A DNA stretch of 12,164 bases from Owenweeksia sp. TMED14 (GTDB lineage Bacteria > Bacteroidota > Bacteroidia > Flavobacteriales > Schleiferiaceae), in the NCBI GenBank assembly GCA_002167805.1, contig NHBT01000002.1, positions 13,356 through 25,519 on the forward strand, in the 5' to 3' direction. Positions within the stretch are counted from its first letter, which is position 1; every line of letters starts with the position of its first letter. Both the position numbers and the translations under genes were made by a program. Shown piece after piece: positions 1 to 7,587 of this stretch. Under the pieces are notes generated by a model. The model was not told where the DNA came from and searched no databases. It saw only the letters and a list, made by a program, of their open reading frames with translations.

Positions 1-1263
1 AAGGATCTCAAATGCTTCCGATCCATAGATGGTGAAATCAACATAACCGTTAATGGTGGAGTAGGTCCACTTTACTCAATTGATTCCGGATTAACATATT
101 TGTCTTCCGGCGCATTCTCGGGACTAGACACGGGTGTTTATTTTGTAAATGTAACCGATGTAAATTCATGTATTTCATACCCAACAGGAATGACTCAGAT
201 ACTTATTACGCAGCCTGACTCATTCTATGTAGATTCTGTTGTAATTGAAGATGTTGATTGTTTTGGAAATAATTCAGGTACAATTTTGATCAGTGCGAGT
301 GGAGGAAATTCACTTTCATATTCGATTGATGGAGGTCTTACCATTGCTGATTCTGCATTCTTTGATAGCCTTTATGCTGGCACCTATATGGTTCAGGTTA
401 TAGATTCCGCAGGATGCCAAGGAACTAATTCCAGCAATAATATTGTGGATGTTTTAGAGCCGCCATTACTTCAGGCATCAGCAACTACTATTTTGGGAAC
501 AAAGTGTGAGATAGACACAACGGGTGGAGCCACCATAACTCCAACGGGAGGAGTCGCTCCGTATCAAATAATCTGGGAAACATTTGACTCTACATTCACT
601 ATTACTGGACTTAATGGTTTTGAATATTTATATACAGTTGCTGATTCCAACTTATGTTTATTTGAGGGTCTCGTAAAAATTCCAACTACAGATGCTGATT
701 GTGATTCAATACCAGATATAGTGGAGGGAATTGATGATATTGATAATGATGGATTACCAAATTATCGTGATCGAGATTCTGATGGTGATCTACTTCCAGA
801 CTTGATAGAAATTGATGCAAATAGAGATGGATTTCCAGCCTACGGGGAGCTAAACTTGCAGTTATATGATAACTGTGATTCCCTGGATGAGTATAATGAT
901 TTTGGATTTTTAGGATTGGTTCCTAATTTCTTAGACCCAGAAGCTTGTGATACAGTTTTATTCTTACCAGGAGTTTTCACACCAAATGGTGATGGTAAGA
1001 ATGATAAGCTTGTCTTCCCAGGAATAGAGTCGTACGAACAAACTACTTTGACATTATTCAATAGAAATGGAGAAATAGTATTCCAAAAGTCACCATATGA
1101 TAATAGTTTTGATGGGACATCTTCACGCACGGTATTCTTAAATAATAATCGAGATAATTATCTCCCTACAGGGACATATTTCTATACTTTAGTAATCGAA
1201 GACTTGTTAGCAGAGTTCCCGGAACAAGCAAGAATGCAAGGTTATATTTATATTCAACGATGA
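1..1263 (+). CDS. Secreted surface protein with SprB-type repeats and T9SS type B (gliding-motility) C-terminal sorting domain, 5' partial
   Basis: The reading frame is open from base 1, so only the last 420 residues are visible and the true start lies upstream; the TTG near base 100 is not a credible start because homologous repeat sequence continues before it. Visible order: three SprB-like beta-sandwich repeats (about residues 5-57, 80-139 and 156-219), each with an internal GG..P/SYSIDGG-like segment and ending in a V.D.N/S.C motif. An acidic stretch rich in DxDxDG follows (231-283), like thrombospondin type 3 calcium-binding repeats. Residues 322-420 start with LPGVFTPNGDGKND and end LPTGTYFYT...GYIYIQR, the hallmark of the gliding motility-associated C-terminal domain. 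Proteins with this domain are exported across the outer membrane by T9SS and generally need an SprF-like partner, which is the next gene (ATGA overlap). Likely a surface adhesin; the ligand is unknown. Confidence 0.9.
   Translation, partial: KDLKCFRSIDGEINITVNGGVGPLYSIDSGLTYLSSGAFSGLDTGVYFVNVTDVNSCISYPTGMTQILITQPDSFYVDSVVIEDVDCFGNNSGTILISASGGNSLSYSIDGGLTIADSAFFDSLYAGTYMVQVIDSAGCQGTNSSNNIVDVLEPPLLQASATTILGTKCEIDTTGGATITPTGGVAPYQIIWETFDSTFTITGLNGFEYLYTVADSNLCLFEGLVKIPTTDADCDSIPDIVEGIDDIDNDGLPNYRDRDSDGDLLPDLIEIDANRDGFPAYGELNLQLYDNCDSLDEYNDFGFLGLVPNFLDPEACDTVLFLPGVFTPNGDGKNDKLVFPGIESYEQTTLTLFNRNGEIVFQKSPYDNSFDGTSSRTVFLNNNRDNYLPTGTYFYTLVIEDLLAEFPEQARMQGYIYIQR
13..657 (+). repeat. Three tandem SprB-type protein repeats
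   Basis: At the protein level, three units of about 55-65 residues (bases 13-171, 238-417, 466-657) share the pattern Cys...G.I.I...GG....YSID/W...GLxxGxYxxxVxDxxxC. They are diverged at the DNA level. Such repeats form the stalk of SprB-like adhesins; more copies probably lie upstream of the window. Confidence 0.7.
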
Positions 1264-2159
1264 GGCATTTAATTTTAAATATAATAATATTTGTTTTTAT
1301 TCTGATTCAGAATGGCCTTTGGGCTCAGGAGAATCCTGCGCAAAGCTCTTATGCATACAACCCTTTGATTTTATCTCCTTCGTTTGCGGGTTTAAATACT
1401 GGTACACTTTCGATACTTAATGATTTCCAATATATGGGAATTGAAGGCGCACCTCGAACAACAATTTCAACTTTTGATTATGGTCTTATGGATTTGAATT
1501 TGGGACTGGGTTTAGACATAACGAATGATCGAATAGGTCCTATATCAAATTCTATTGTAAGACTCAGTACTGCATATCATTTAAAAGTTGGAAGGGGTGA
1601 GACATTTTCTTTTGGAATGCGTCATAACTTTTTTAATATTAATTTGGACCTTCAAGGAGAAAACAGAATCGATATTGATGACGTAACAGTTTTTGATAAT
1701 ACTTTTTCATCATTCACATATAATATAGACATATCAGGGCTATATTATGCACGCAAGACTTACGTAGGGGCTACAGTTTTAAATGCTATTCGTGGTCGAT
1801 TTTTAGACAGCAATTTTACTGCGAGGAGTTTTAATATATTCCTGGGATCAGAATATCAATATTCAAGAAATGTTCGGTTTGCTTATAGCGGAGCATTAAT
1901 TGTTGAAGAAGGTTCGCCGAATACCATTAATCTTTATGGGCAGTACTTCATTACTCCTAAATGGAGGGCAGGAATTCATAGCCATGCAAGGCTGATTGGC
2001 TTTAATACAATTTTTGAGACCAAAGGATTTAGAATATTTTATAAATATTCGTATCCCAGAATATCAGGATTTCGTAGGCAATCTCATTCAGTCGGTTTAT
2101 CTTTTGACTTTATAAATGAAAAACAAAAAATTGAAACACCTATATTTTTCCTTAATTAG
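1260..2159 (+). CDS. PorP/SprF family type IX secretion system membrane protein
   Basis: 299 residues. An N-terminal signal peptide (hydrophobic 4-21) is predicted to be cleaved at LWA^Q (after residue 22). The mature start carries Y..NPLILSPSFAG (33-44), a variant of the NP...NPAxAG motif that opens PorP/SprF proteins. The rest alternates beta-strand-like segments (for example GLGLDITNDRIGP, YHLKVGRGETFSFGMRHNFF, VGLSFDF near the C-terminus), as expected for an outer-membrane beta-barrel of the usual ~300-residue family length. In Flavobacterium, SprF is needed for surface delivery of SprB. Here the gene overlaps the stop of a cargo gene with a type B sorting domain by ATGA, so it is inferred to be the dedicated partner of that cargo. 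Whether it is the general PorP or a cargo-specific SprF paralogue cannot be told from sequence alone; the context favours the latter. Confidence 0.88.
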   Translation: MRHLILNIIIFVFILIQNGLWAQENPAQSSYAYNPLILSPSFAGLNTGTLSILNDFQYMGIEGAPRTTISTFDYGLMDLNLGLGLDITNDRIGPISNSIVRLSTAYHLKVGRGETFSFGMRHNFFNINLDLQGENRIDIDDVTVFDNTFSSFTYNIDISGLYYARKTYVGATVLNAIRGRFLDSNFTARSFNIFLGSEYQYSRNVRFAYSGALIVEEGSPNTINLYGQYFITPKWRAGIHSHARLIGFNTIFETKGFRIFYKYSYPRISGFRRQSHSVGLSFDFINEKQKIETPIFFLN

Positions 2160-3012
2160 TGCATTGTTGCTGTTCATGAATTCGGGAATAATTCACGGCC
2201 AAGAATTCCCAGAATACCTGCGTTCAAACTATGTTTCTGAGCCATTGATTGATACAAAAAGTGATGACTTTGGACTTGCTCCTATGACTAAAGGTTATTT
2301 TGTTTTCTGCTCTAATGGAAGAAAAGGGTTAGGTAAAATTTTACGTGAGCCAAAAATCGATTTATTCTTGTATGATTTAAAAAATAATGCAATTTCTCTT
2401 TTTGATAAGTCAGGATTATGTGATTTAGATGATCATAAGAACAATATTGGTTCTGTAAGTTTTACTTCAGATTTAAAGACTCTTTTTATTAGCAGGAATA
2501 GATTTCAAAAAAATTACAATGGAATAGTTCCTTTTGAATTAATGCAAGTAGATATTTTAGAAGAAACATCAGAGTGTAGCACTTTGCCTTTCGTTAATCC
2601 TGATTACAGTTATCAGCAGCCTTTTTTTGATAGTAAGCAAGGTATTTTATATTTCATCTCCAATATTCCTGGAGGTAAGGGTGGGTTTGATGTGTACGCG
2701 GCAAAAAGGTACTCAGATCATACATGGAGTATCCCCGTTAATGTAGAAAGTATAAATACTAGTGAAGATGAATTATTTCCAACTACTGATTTTGAAGGCA
2801 ACATGTTTTTTTCTAGAAGAACTGAAAATAGCGGGCTAGATATTTATTGTTTGATTAAGGGAACTACATTTCCCGAGAGACTACCGGGGCCTTTCAACAC
2901 GGAAGGAGATGATTTTAATTTTGTAGTATTGGATTCTAAGAATATCGTAATGTCGCGGGTACCGAAAAAGAATAAGAGTTCAGATATCCTTTTATTTTCT
3001 ATTTTCTTGTGA
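2116..3012 (+). CDS. Exported PD40-type beta-propeller protein lacking an OmpA domain
   Basis: 298 residues. It starts inside the preceding gene (44-bp overlap); this ATG is chosen because it gives a full signal peptide (MKNKKLKH, hydrophobic 9-22, cleavage near IHG^Q at 28/29), while the next ATG would destroy it. Mature sequence shows PD40/WD40-like blades: SVSFTSDLKTLFISRN (113-128), QPFFDSKQGILYFISN then PGGKGGFDVY (168-194), and DELFPTTDFEGNMFF.....GLDIY (218-244), with a trailing NTEGDDF. This blade type is found next to PorP/SprF genes in PorE-like proteins, where it is normally followed by an OmpA peptidoglycan-binding domain. Here the protein ends after the propeller, and there is no lipobox Cys, so it is probably periplasmic. 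It is a likely accessory of the SprF module; function is inferred from context only. Confidence 0.75.
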   Translation: MKNKKLKHLYFSLISALLLFMNSGIIHGQEFPEYLRSNYVSEPLIDTKSDDFGLAPMTKGYFVFCSNGRKGLGKILREPKIDLFLYDLKNNAISLFDKSGLCDLDDHKNNIGSVSFTSDLKTLFISRNRFQKNYNGIVPFELMQVDILEETSECSTLPFVNPDYSYQQPFFDSKQGILYFISNIPGGKGGFDVYAAKRYSDHTWSIPVNVESINTSEDELFPTTDFEGNMFFSRRTENSGLDIYCLIKGTTFPERLPGPFNTEGDDFNFVVLDSKNIVMSRVPKKNKSSDILLFSIFL

Positions 3013-5027
3013 AAAAAATTGTAATTCTAATATTTCTCTTTGGATTCCTTTCAAATTGTTCAAATGAATACTTAGGACTCAATACTTTAAACATTTCAGT
3101 TGGTCCAGATATAAATTTCCCTCTAGGTACTATAGATATGACCTTAGGAAATGTTGTTGGTAACTTGGGAATGGATACTCAAAATGATTCTACAGGAATT
3201 TATATCGAGACCCGATTAGACTCTGTTGCAACTATTTATGCGGATAGTTTATTTCCAGAGATTCCTGTAGCCTCGATATCAGATTCTTTTGCGATGGGAA
3301 CAGTTCAGTTACCTCAATTTCAATTACAAAATGGAATGTCATTAAGTCAATTTGGAAGTGCTGCTGGAGGAACGGTCGCTGCATTGATAAATAGTTTAAA
3401 TGGCACGACTCAACCTTTTCCTGCCCTTGGTCCTGCAAGTGGCGGAAGCTATCCAACTTTAGGGAGTTCTCCAGTATGTGAAGCGATTTTAACAAGCGGA
3501 TCTACCACTCTTCAAATAACAAATAATTGGCCTGTCCCAGTTAGTTTGAATGTTGTTCTTTACGATGTGACTAATGGCGCAGTTGTAACGAGTTTTCAAT
3601 TTACTAATGTCCCATCTGGATCTTCACAGAGTCAAACAAAGTCGCTGGTCGGGAAAACAATATCTGGAAATTTAGTTTTTGATATCGTATCTGTGAATAC
3701 ACCAGGATCCTCTGGATCTCCGGTATATATAAATACATCAGAAGAGATAATAATGAATATGTCTATGACGGGATTAGAGGCTCAATCTGGAAGTGTATAC
3801 TTCCCAACCAGTGAGTTGAGCACAACTTCAGATTACATGAATTTCCCGATGCCTTCAGGGGTTCAGTTATCAAAAATACTAGTTGAAAGTGCTAAGTTAT
3901 TTTATAAAATATCTAGCCCCCTTCAAACCGTTGTTACAACAGAATTAACGATGCCCAATTCAAACGACGGTTTTGGAGAGTATTCGATACAAATTAACTC
4001 TGGCCCTTTACTCCCAGATACTGGAACAATATTAATGAGTAATGTAGAACTTGATCTTACTTCAAATCCCAATGCATCATATAATAGCTTGGGCTACATT
4101 GTTCATTCATTTTTAGCGGATATAAGTAATTGCATTGAGTTTGATCAATCAGAAAATTTAACTTTTGAGTTTTCGATACAGGATATGAAATTAAAAGGTA
4201 TTGAGGGTTATTTGGGACAATTCTCATTTCAAGATTCTTCATCGATAGATATAGATTCAATAGGAGACCTAAGTTTTGATTATTTAAGCTTTTATGAACC
4301 TCAGATTGATTTTGAGATAACAAACGGGCTAGGTATACCAATGTTTTTTTCGTTAGATCTTGATAGTGAGAATCAATTTGGCAAGTTCTCTGAAAAGGTT
4401 ACAAACTTCCCTGTTTCGTACCCTTCAGAATACATATATCCTTTAGAGAGAGAGTCGGTTATGGAGATACGTCCTGAGGCCAGTGATCCATTTATTTCTT
4501 TGCCAAACAATTCATTGAAGTTTGAATTTGGTGCAGATATCGTATCTACATTTCAGCAAAACGCATTTGAAAATTTTATCTACAAGGGAGAAGATCTTAA
4601 TGCAAATGTTATTCTTCGACAGAAAAGTAATATTGCGCTAAAAAATCTCCTCATATCTGATACCATAGACCTTGGTTCCCCAATAGATACCTCTGGATTT
4701 TACAGAATTGACTCGTTATTTCTCTCCTTGTCTTATGCAAATAATTTAGGTTTAGAGTTTGAAACAACATTGGATTTTTTAAATTCTAATGACAGTATTG
4801 TAATGTCGAAAAACATGTCTTTAATGGATGGTATTGGAGACGTGACTGTCTCACTTACAAAAGCAGAAATTGGTCGACTTTCAGAGGTTTCAAAAATTTC
4901 AATTGGTCTAAATTTAAGTACAGTTGGTTTACCTGAGTCTATCACACTTTTTCCGGAAAGCTCGGTATTGATGAATTTAAGCTTAGGTGGTAAGTTTAAG
5001 CTCAAAGTTGTAGACTTACGCCCATGA
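3009..5027 (+). CDS. Large surface or periplasmic lipoprotein of unknown function
   Basis: 672 residues, GTG start overlapping the previous stop (GTGA). The signal peptide ends in a lipobox-like FLSNC, making Cys17 the likely lipidated residue. Residues 32-50 (VGPDINFPLGTIDMTLGNVV) resemble the opening seen in a recurrent group of Bacteroidota lipoproteins (P.i.fPL....lTL.d..). Residues about 167-228 (TLQITNNWPVPVSLNVVLYD...LVGKTISGNLVFDI) look like a LEA/immunoglobulin-like beta domain. The rest is Ser/Thr/Asn-rich and strand-rich with few charged helices, consistent with an extracytoplasmic all-beta protein. There is no sorting domain, catalytic motif or clear Bacteroidota surface-export signal after Cys17. 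The next gene, coupled by ATGA, is an outer-membrane barrel, so the two probably act together. Lipoprotein call is firm; the role is not known. Confidence 0.8.
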   Translation: MKKIVILIFLFGFLSNCSNEYLGLNTLNISVGPDINFPLGTIDMTLGNVVGNLGMDTQNDSTGIYIETRLDSVATIYADSLFPEIPVASISDSFAMGTVQLPQFQLQNGMSLSQFGSAAGGTVAALINSLNGTTQPFPALGPASGGSYPTLGSSPVCEAILTSGSTTLQITNNWPVPVSLNVVLYDVTNGAVVTSFQFTNVPSGSSQSQTKSLVGKTISGNLVFDIVSVNTPGSSGSPVYINTSEEIIMNMSMTGLEAQSGSVYFPTSELSTTSDYMNFPMPSGVQLSKILVESAKLFYKISSPLQTVVTTELTMPNSNDGFGEYSIQINSGPLLPDTGTILMSNVELDLTSNPNASYNSLGYIVHSFLADISNCIEFDQSENLTFEFSIQDMKLKGIEGYLGQFSFQDSSSIDIDSIGDLSFDYLSFYEPQIDFEITNGLGIPMFFSLDLDSENQFGKFSEKVTNFPVSYPSEYIYPLERESVMEIRPEASDPFISLPNNSLKFEFGADIVSTFQQNAFENFIYKGEDLNANVILRQKSNIALKNLLISDTIDLGSPIDTSGFYRIDSLFLSLSYANNLGLEFETTLDFLNSNDSIVMSKNMSLMDGIGDVTVSLTKAEIGRLSEVSKISIGLNLSTVGLPESITLFPESSVLMNLSLGGKFKLKVVDLRP

Positions 5028-6364
5028 GAACTATCCCTTTTATTTTTATAATAATACTATTACTAAATCCCTTTCAAGGGGTTTCCCAAAATGCTTCTGG
5101 TCAATATTTATCTCCTTCAATGAGAGCAGGTGAATATTTGGGGTCTGTGGATCTGCCTAATTTTACCATAGAATTAGGAGCATTAGATTTTGGAATTAAT
5201 TTAAATTTCACTGCTGGCGAAATTTTGAAAGGAGATCAAACGGCAAATTTGAAAAACCTATCTCAAAACCGCGATTACCTTATTATTCATAATAATTTTA
5301 GCTCCAATTTGTTCGCTGCTACTTTTGGGAAGAAAAACACACACAGTGTTTTTGGTATCGGGTTGAACTCAGTTGGCGATTTAAGTATAGACAGAGATTT
5401 AATTCAAATTGCAACCGTAGGCTTTCCTGTGAATAATGATGGTGTATACTCAAATATCAATGATGGTATAAATATTTCTCAAGAGCTTTGGTCAAATATT
5501 TTTTATGGCATTACAAGAAAAATAGGTAAAAACTCTGTTGGGTTAAGAGTCAATTACAATAGTTTAATTCTTGGAGCACAAGTCAATACAGATGAATTTA
5601 ATTTTAGTAGGATTAGTACTTCGGATACAAATTTTATTGGCATTAAGTACAAAGCTGGGGTCCAAGTAAAAGGAGCAGAGTATCTACCGCAGTTAGCATT
5701 AGGTGATATTACTGGTGTTCCAATTATTAGTTCAAATGGAAGATTGAGTATTGATTTTGGGTTTGAAAAGCAACTAAAAGATTATTACCGTTTTGGAGTT
5801 AGTCTTAATAACATATGGTTGAATAGAAATTTTGGTCGCCTAACGCGCACGGTATGGTCCGGAGATGGATCTTTTTCGGGGGCGGACTATGTTATAGGAA
5901 CAGATAGTATGTCTGATGTTGTAAATGATTTAGTCAATTATGATTTAAACGGTTTTTTCCCCGACACGACTCAGGAGTCTAGTGAGTATTTTATATCAGC
6001 CCCTTCAAGAATGAAGGTTTATTTTACGACTCGCTTATCGAGCCAGATGAAACTAATTGTCTCGAACAGTGTGAGGTGGTACCCAAATCGACAAGATTAT
6101 CAGCTAACTGCTTTTATTTTTAATAAGCCAAATAAAATACTCCATTTAGGATATGGTTTAAATTGGTGGTTGAATTATAATATTATTGACTTGAATTTAG
6201 CTGCTAAAATCCTTGTTGCTCCGTATTCTAGATTCTCCATTGGGTTTAACAACCCATTAAGTATTCCTAGATTTGGTGGTGGGCTTAGTATTCAAGAAGG
6301 ATTTTCGGGCACTAATATTTTCTTTGGTTTGAGTTTTGGAAAGTATGTGGAAAAGGACTTTTAG
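5024..6364 (+). CDS. Outer-membrane beta-barrel protein, probably DUF5723 family
   Basis: 446 residues. Signal peptide MRTIPFIFIIILLLNPFQGVS is cleaved before Gln22. The mature N-terminus reads YLSPSMRAGEYLGSVDLPNF, followed by a string of amphipathic strand-like segments, an order of elements (P..., G.LP, N..F...d.l, L..L...N, later GxRxxYN..xLGAQVNT) that recalls DUF5723 proteins, a Bacteroidota-only family of predicted outer-membrane barrels. The C-terminal third (SVRWYPNRQDYQLTAFIF..., NIFFGLSFGKY) also has alternating aromatic/hydrophobic strands. The family assignment is from memory of motifs and is moderate; the barrel call is stronger. Translational coupling with the upstream lipoprotein suggests a barrel-lipoprotein pair, analogous in layout to other Bacteroidota envelope complexes, but substrate and activity are unknown. 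Confidence 0.72.
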   Translation: MRTIPFIFIIILLLNPFQGVSQNASGQYLSPSMRAGEYLGSVDLPNFTIELGALDFGINLNFTAGEILKGDQTANLKNLSQNRDYLIIHNNFSSNLFAATFGKKNTHSVFGIGLNSVGDLSIDRDLIQIATVGFPVNNDGVYSNINDGINISQELWSNIFYGITRKIGKNSVGLRVNYNSLILGAQVNTDEFNFSRISTSDTNFIGIKYKAGVQVKGAEYLPQLALGDITGVPIISSNGRLSIDFGFEKQLKDYYRFGVSLNNIWLNRNFGRLTRTVWSGDGSFSGADYVIGTDSMSDVVNDLVNYDLNGFFPDTTQESSEYFISAPSRMKVYFTTRLSSQMKLIVSNSVRWYPNRQDYQLTAFIFNKPNKILHLGYGLNWWLNYNIIDLNLAAKILVAPYSRFSIGFNNPLSIPRFGGGLSIQEGFSGTNIFFGLSFGKYVEKDF

Positions 6365-6809
6365 TATAATTATTTTTTTTCTTTTTAGTCTTCAGTCAAA
6401 TTCCCAAGTAATTATGGAAAGGTTGAATTCAATAAAAGCAAATAAGAATTTTGATTATGAATTAAGAGGAGCTATTGATGGTAAAATGAACTTATTTGTT
6501 TTAAGAGTCAACCCAGATAGCGCTGAAAATTTTGTAGTATTTATAAGAACCCAGAAGGTTCTTGATGCATTTTATCGTTATTTAGCATGTTTTAGATATC
6601 GCTGCTTTAAAGATGATCAGCCAATTTTTTTTCAAGGTCAAGGTGCGCTTAACTATGATTACTCAACAAAAATTTACATGGATAATAATGGAAACCATTA
6701 TTTTAGTCGAAGGAATTTAATTGGATTATTAAAATCAATGGATCGAAATAAGAAAAAATTAAAATTACCCAAGTCGTTTCGAAAGCGTAAAAAATATTTT
6801 TTTCTCTAA
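6345..6809 (+). CDS. Small basic exported protein, unknown function
   Basis: 154 residues from the ATG at 6345, which gives a compact signal peptide (MWKRTFSIIIFFLFSLQSNS, cleavage before Gln). A TTG three codons upstream is in frame but adds nothing to the signal. The start lies 20 bp inside the upstream barrel gene. The mature protein has a mixed alpha/beta look in the middle (FVVFIRTQ, FYRYLACFRYRCF with two Cys, NHYFSRRNLIGLLKSM) and a strikingly Lys/Arg-rich tail (NRNKKKLKLPKSFRKRKK-like, final ~25 residues). No known domain recognised. Its place in the cluster suggests an envelope role, perhaps as a small partner of the barrel or lipoprotein; this is inference. Confidence 0.68.
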   Translation: MWKRTFSIIIFFLFSLQSNSQVIMERLNSIKANKNFDYELRGAIDGKMNLFVLRVNPDSAENFVVFIRTQKVLDAFYRYLACFRYRCFKDDQPIFFQGQGALNYDYSTKIYMDNNGNHYFSRRNLIGLLKSMDRNKKKLKLPKSFRKRKKYFFL

Positions 6810-6815
6810 CGCCCA

Positions 6816-7550
6816 ATGAATTACAAATACATACTTGATCAATATTATAACCTGCATACAGTTTCATCAGCGAAATTGAAAGAGGCCGATGAATTTAATA
6901 GATATGTTCTTTTTATTTTATCAGAGCCCAATGAATACCGAAAAAAGCACATTCCGACTTTGAAAATAATTTTCAAAGAGTTTAGCTCCGATAAGATAAC
7001 TTTTGATAATTTTTGGAAGGAAATTATGAACATGGAGGCTGCAGAAATTCAAGAGCGTGAAATATTTAAATCAAAAATATCTCTTTTAGATAACCCTATT
7101 GATTTGCTTGATTATCTAATGAACTTCAGTTTTCAGGATCTAAAAACTTTTGTCTATCGAAAATTTCTCCCAAGTTCAAAGCTGAAATATGTTGAATTAG
7201 TTGAAAATGCGGAGGACTATTTTTCTAAATATGGAATGCCAAGTGTCATTGATGATCTAAATATTAAAAATATCGGAATGCAAAAATTGCTTTCGGCAGG
7301 ATATTTTCTACTCAAGAATCGAAGTAGATTGAATTTACAAAAGTCAATTACGAGTGACAGGTTATTCTGCCTTTGGCTTTTGATGGTTTTATCAGATAAA
7401 GATGATCCTGTTAGGACATACATCATTCGCAGAACAAATGCTGAGAATTATAAGTCATTTAGAAATTTTGTGAAGTCAAAGGGCGGGGTAGCATGGACTT
7501 ATAAATACATTAATGGGGAATTAAGTTTTGCAAAACTGTCCAAAGGGTAG
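6816..7550 (+). CDS. Hypothetical cytoplasmic helical protein
   Basis: 244 residues, starting 6 bases after the previous stop. No signal peptide, transmembrane span or lipobox. The sequence is rich in Leu, Lys, Ser and Phe, and the pattern of hydrophobic residues suggests an all-alpha fold (for example YILDQYYNLHTVSSAKLKEA, LFCLWLLMVLSDKDD). A basic/aromatic C-terminal part (TYIIRRTNAENYKSFRNFVKSKGG) follows. I do not recognise a family. It is the only apparently cytoplasmic product in a cluster of exported proteins and ends the coupled gene chain; it could be a regulator or assembly factor, or simply a passenger. The function is left open. Confidence 0.65.
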   Translation: MNYKYILDQYYNLHTVSSAKLKEADEFNRYVLFILSEPNEYRKKHIPTLKIIFKEFSSDKITFDNFWKEIMNMEAAEIQEREIFKSKISLLDNPIDLLDYLMNFSFQDLKTFVYRKFLPSSKLKYVELVENAEDYFSKYGMPSVIDDLNIKNIGMQKLLSAGYFLLKNRSRLNLQKSITSDRLFCLWLLMVLSDKDDPVRTYIIRRTNAENYKSFRNFVKSKGGVAWTYKYINGELSFAKLSKG

Positions 7551-7561
7551 AATTTTTATTA

Positions 7562-7569
7562 TACTTTTG
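7562..7569 (+). promoter_or_regulatory. Candidate -7 element (TAnnTTTG) for the acidic-linker gene
   Basis: TACTTTTG matches the Bacteroidota housekeeping -7 consensus TAnnTTTG and lies 18 bases before the ATG at 7588, leaving a very short A-rich leader. No convincing TTG -33 element at the usual ~19-base distance was found, so the call is tentative. The preceding genes may also read through, since no terminator is seen between 7550 and 7588. Confidence 0.45.
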
Positions 7570-7587
7570 AAATAAAAAAAAAAGATT

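Noticed and set aside
100..102. TTG as start of the first gene
   Set aside because: The frame is open to base 1 and residues before it complete the first SprB-like repeat; the gene is truncated by the window edge.
13..657. Repeat region as CRISPR or DNA-level tandem repeat
   Set aside because: Similarity is only at protein level, in frame, with diverged bases; no direct repeats with regular spacers.
840..1130. Minus-strand ORF of 96 codons opposite the T9SS sorting domain
   Set aside because: It lies fully within a well-supported gene on the other strand, with no recognisable domain, signal or promoter.
6336..6338. TTG start for the small basic exported protein
   Set aside because: The ATG at 6345 gives a cleaner signal peptide, and the three extra residues have no role.
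6816..7550. Assignment of the cytoplasmic orphan to the DUF2400 (TIGR02757) family
   Set aside because: Considered because of length and the FCLWLLMVLSDKDD stretch, but the family's other motifs (such as RWMVR and GIW) are absent.
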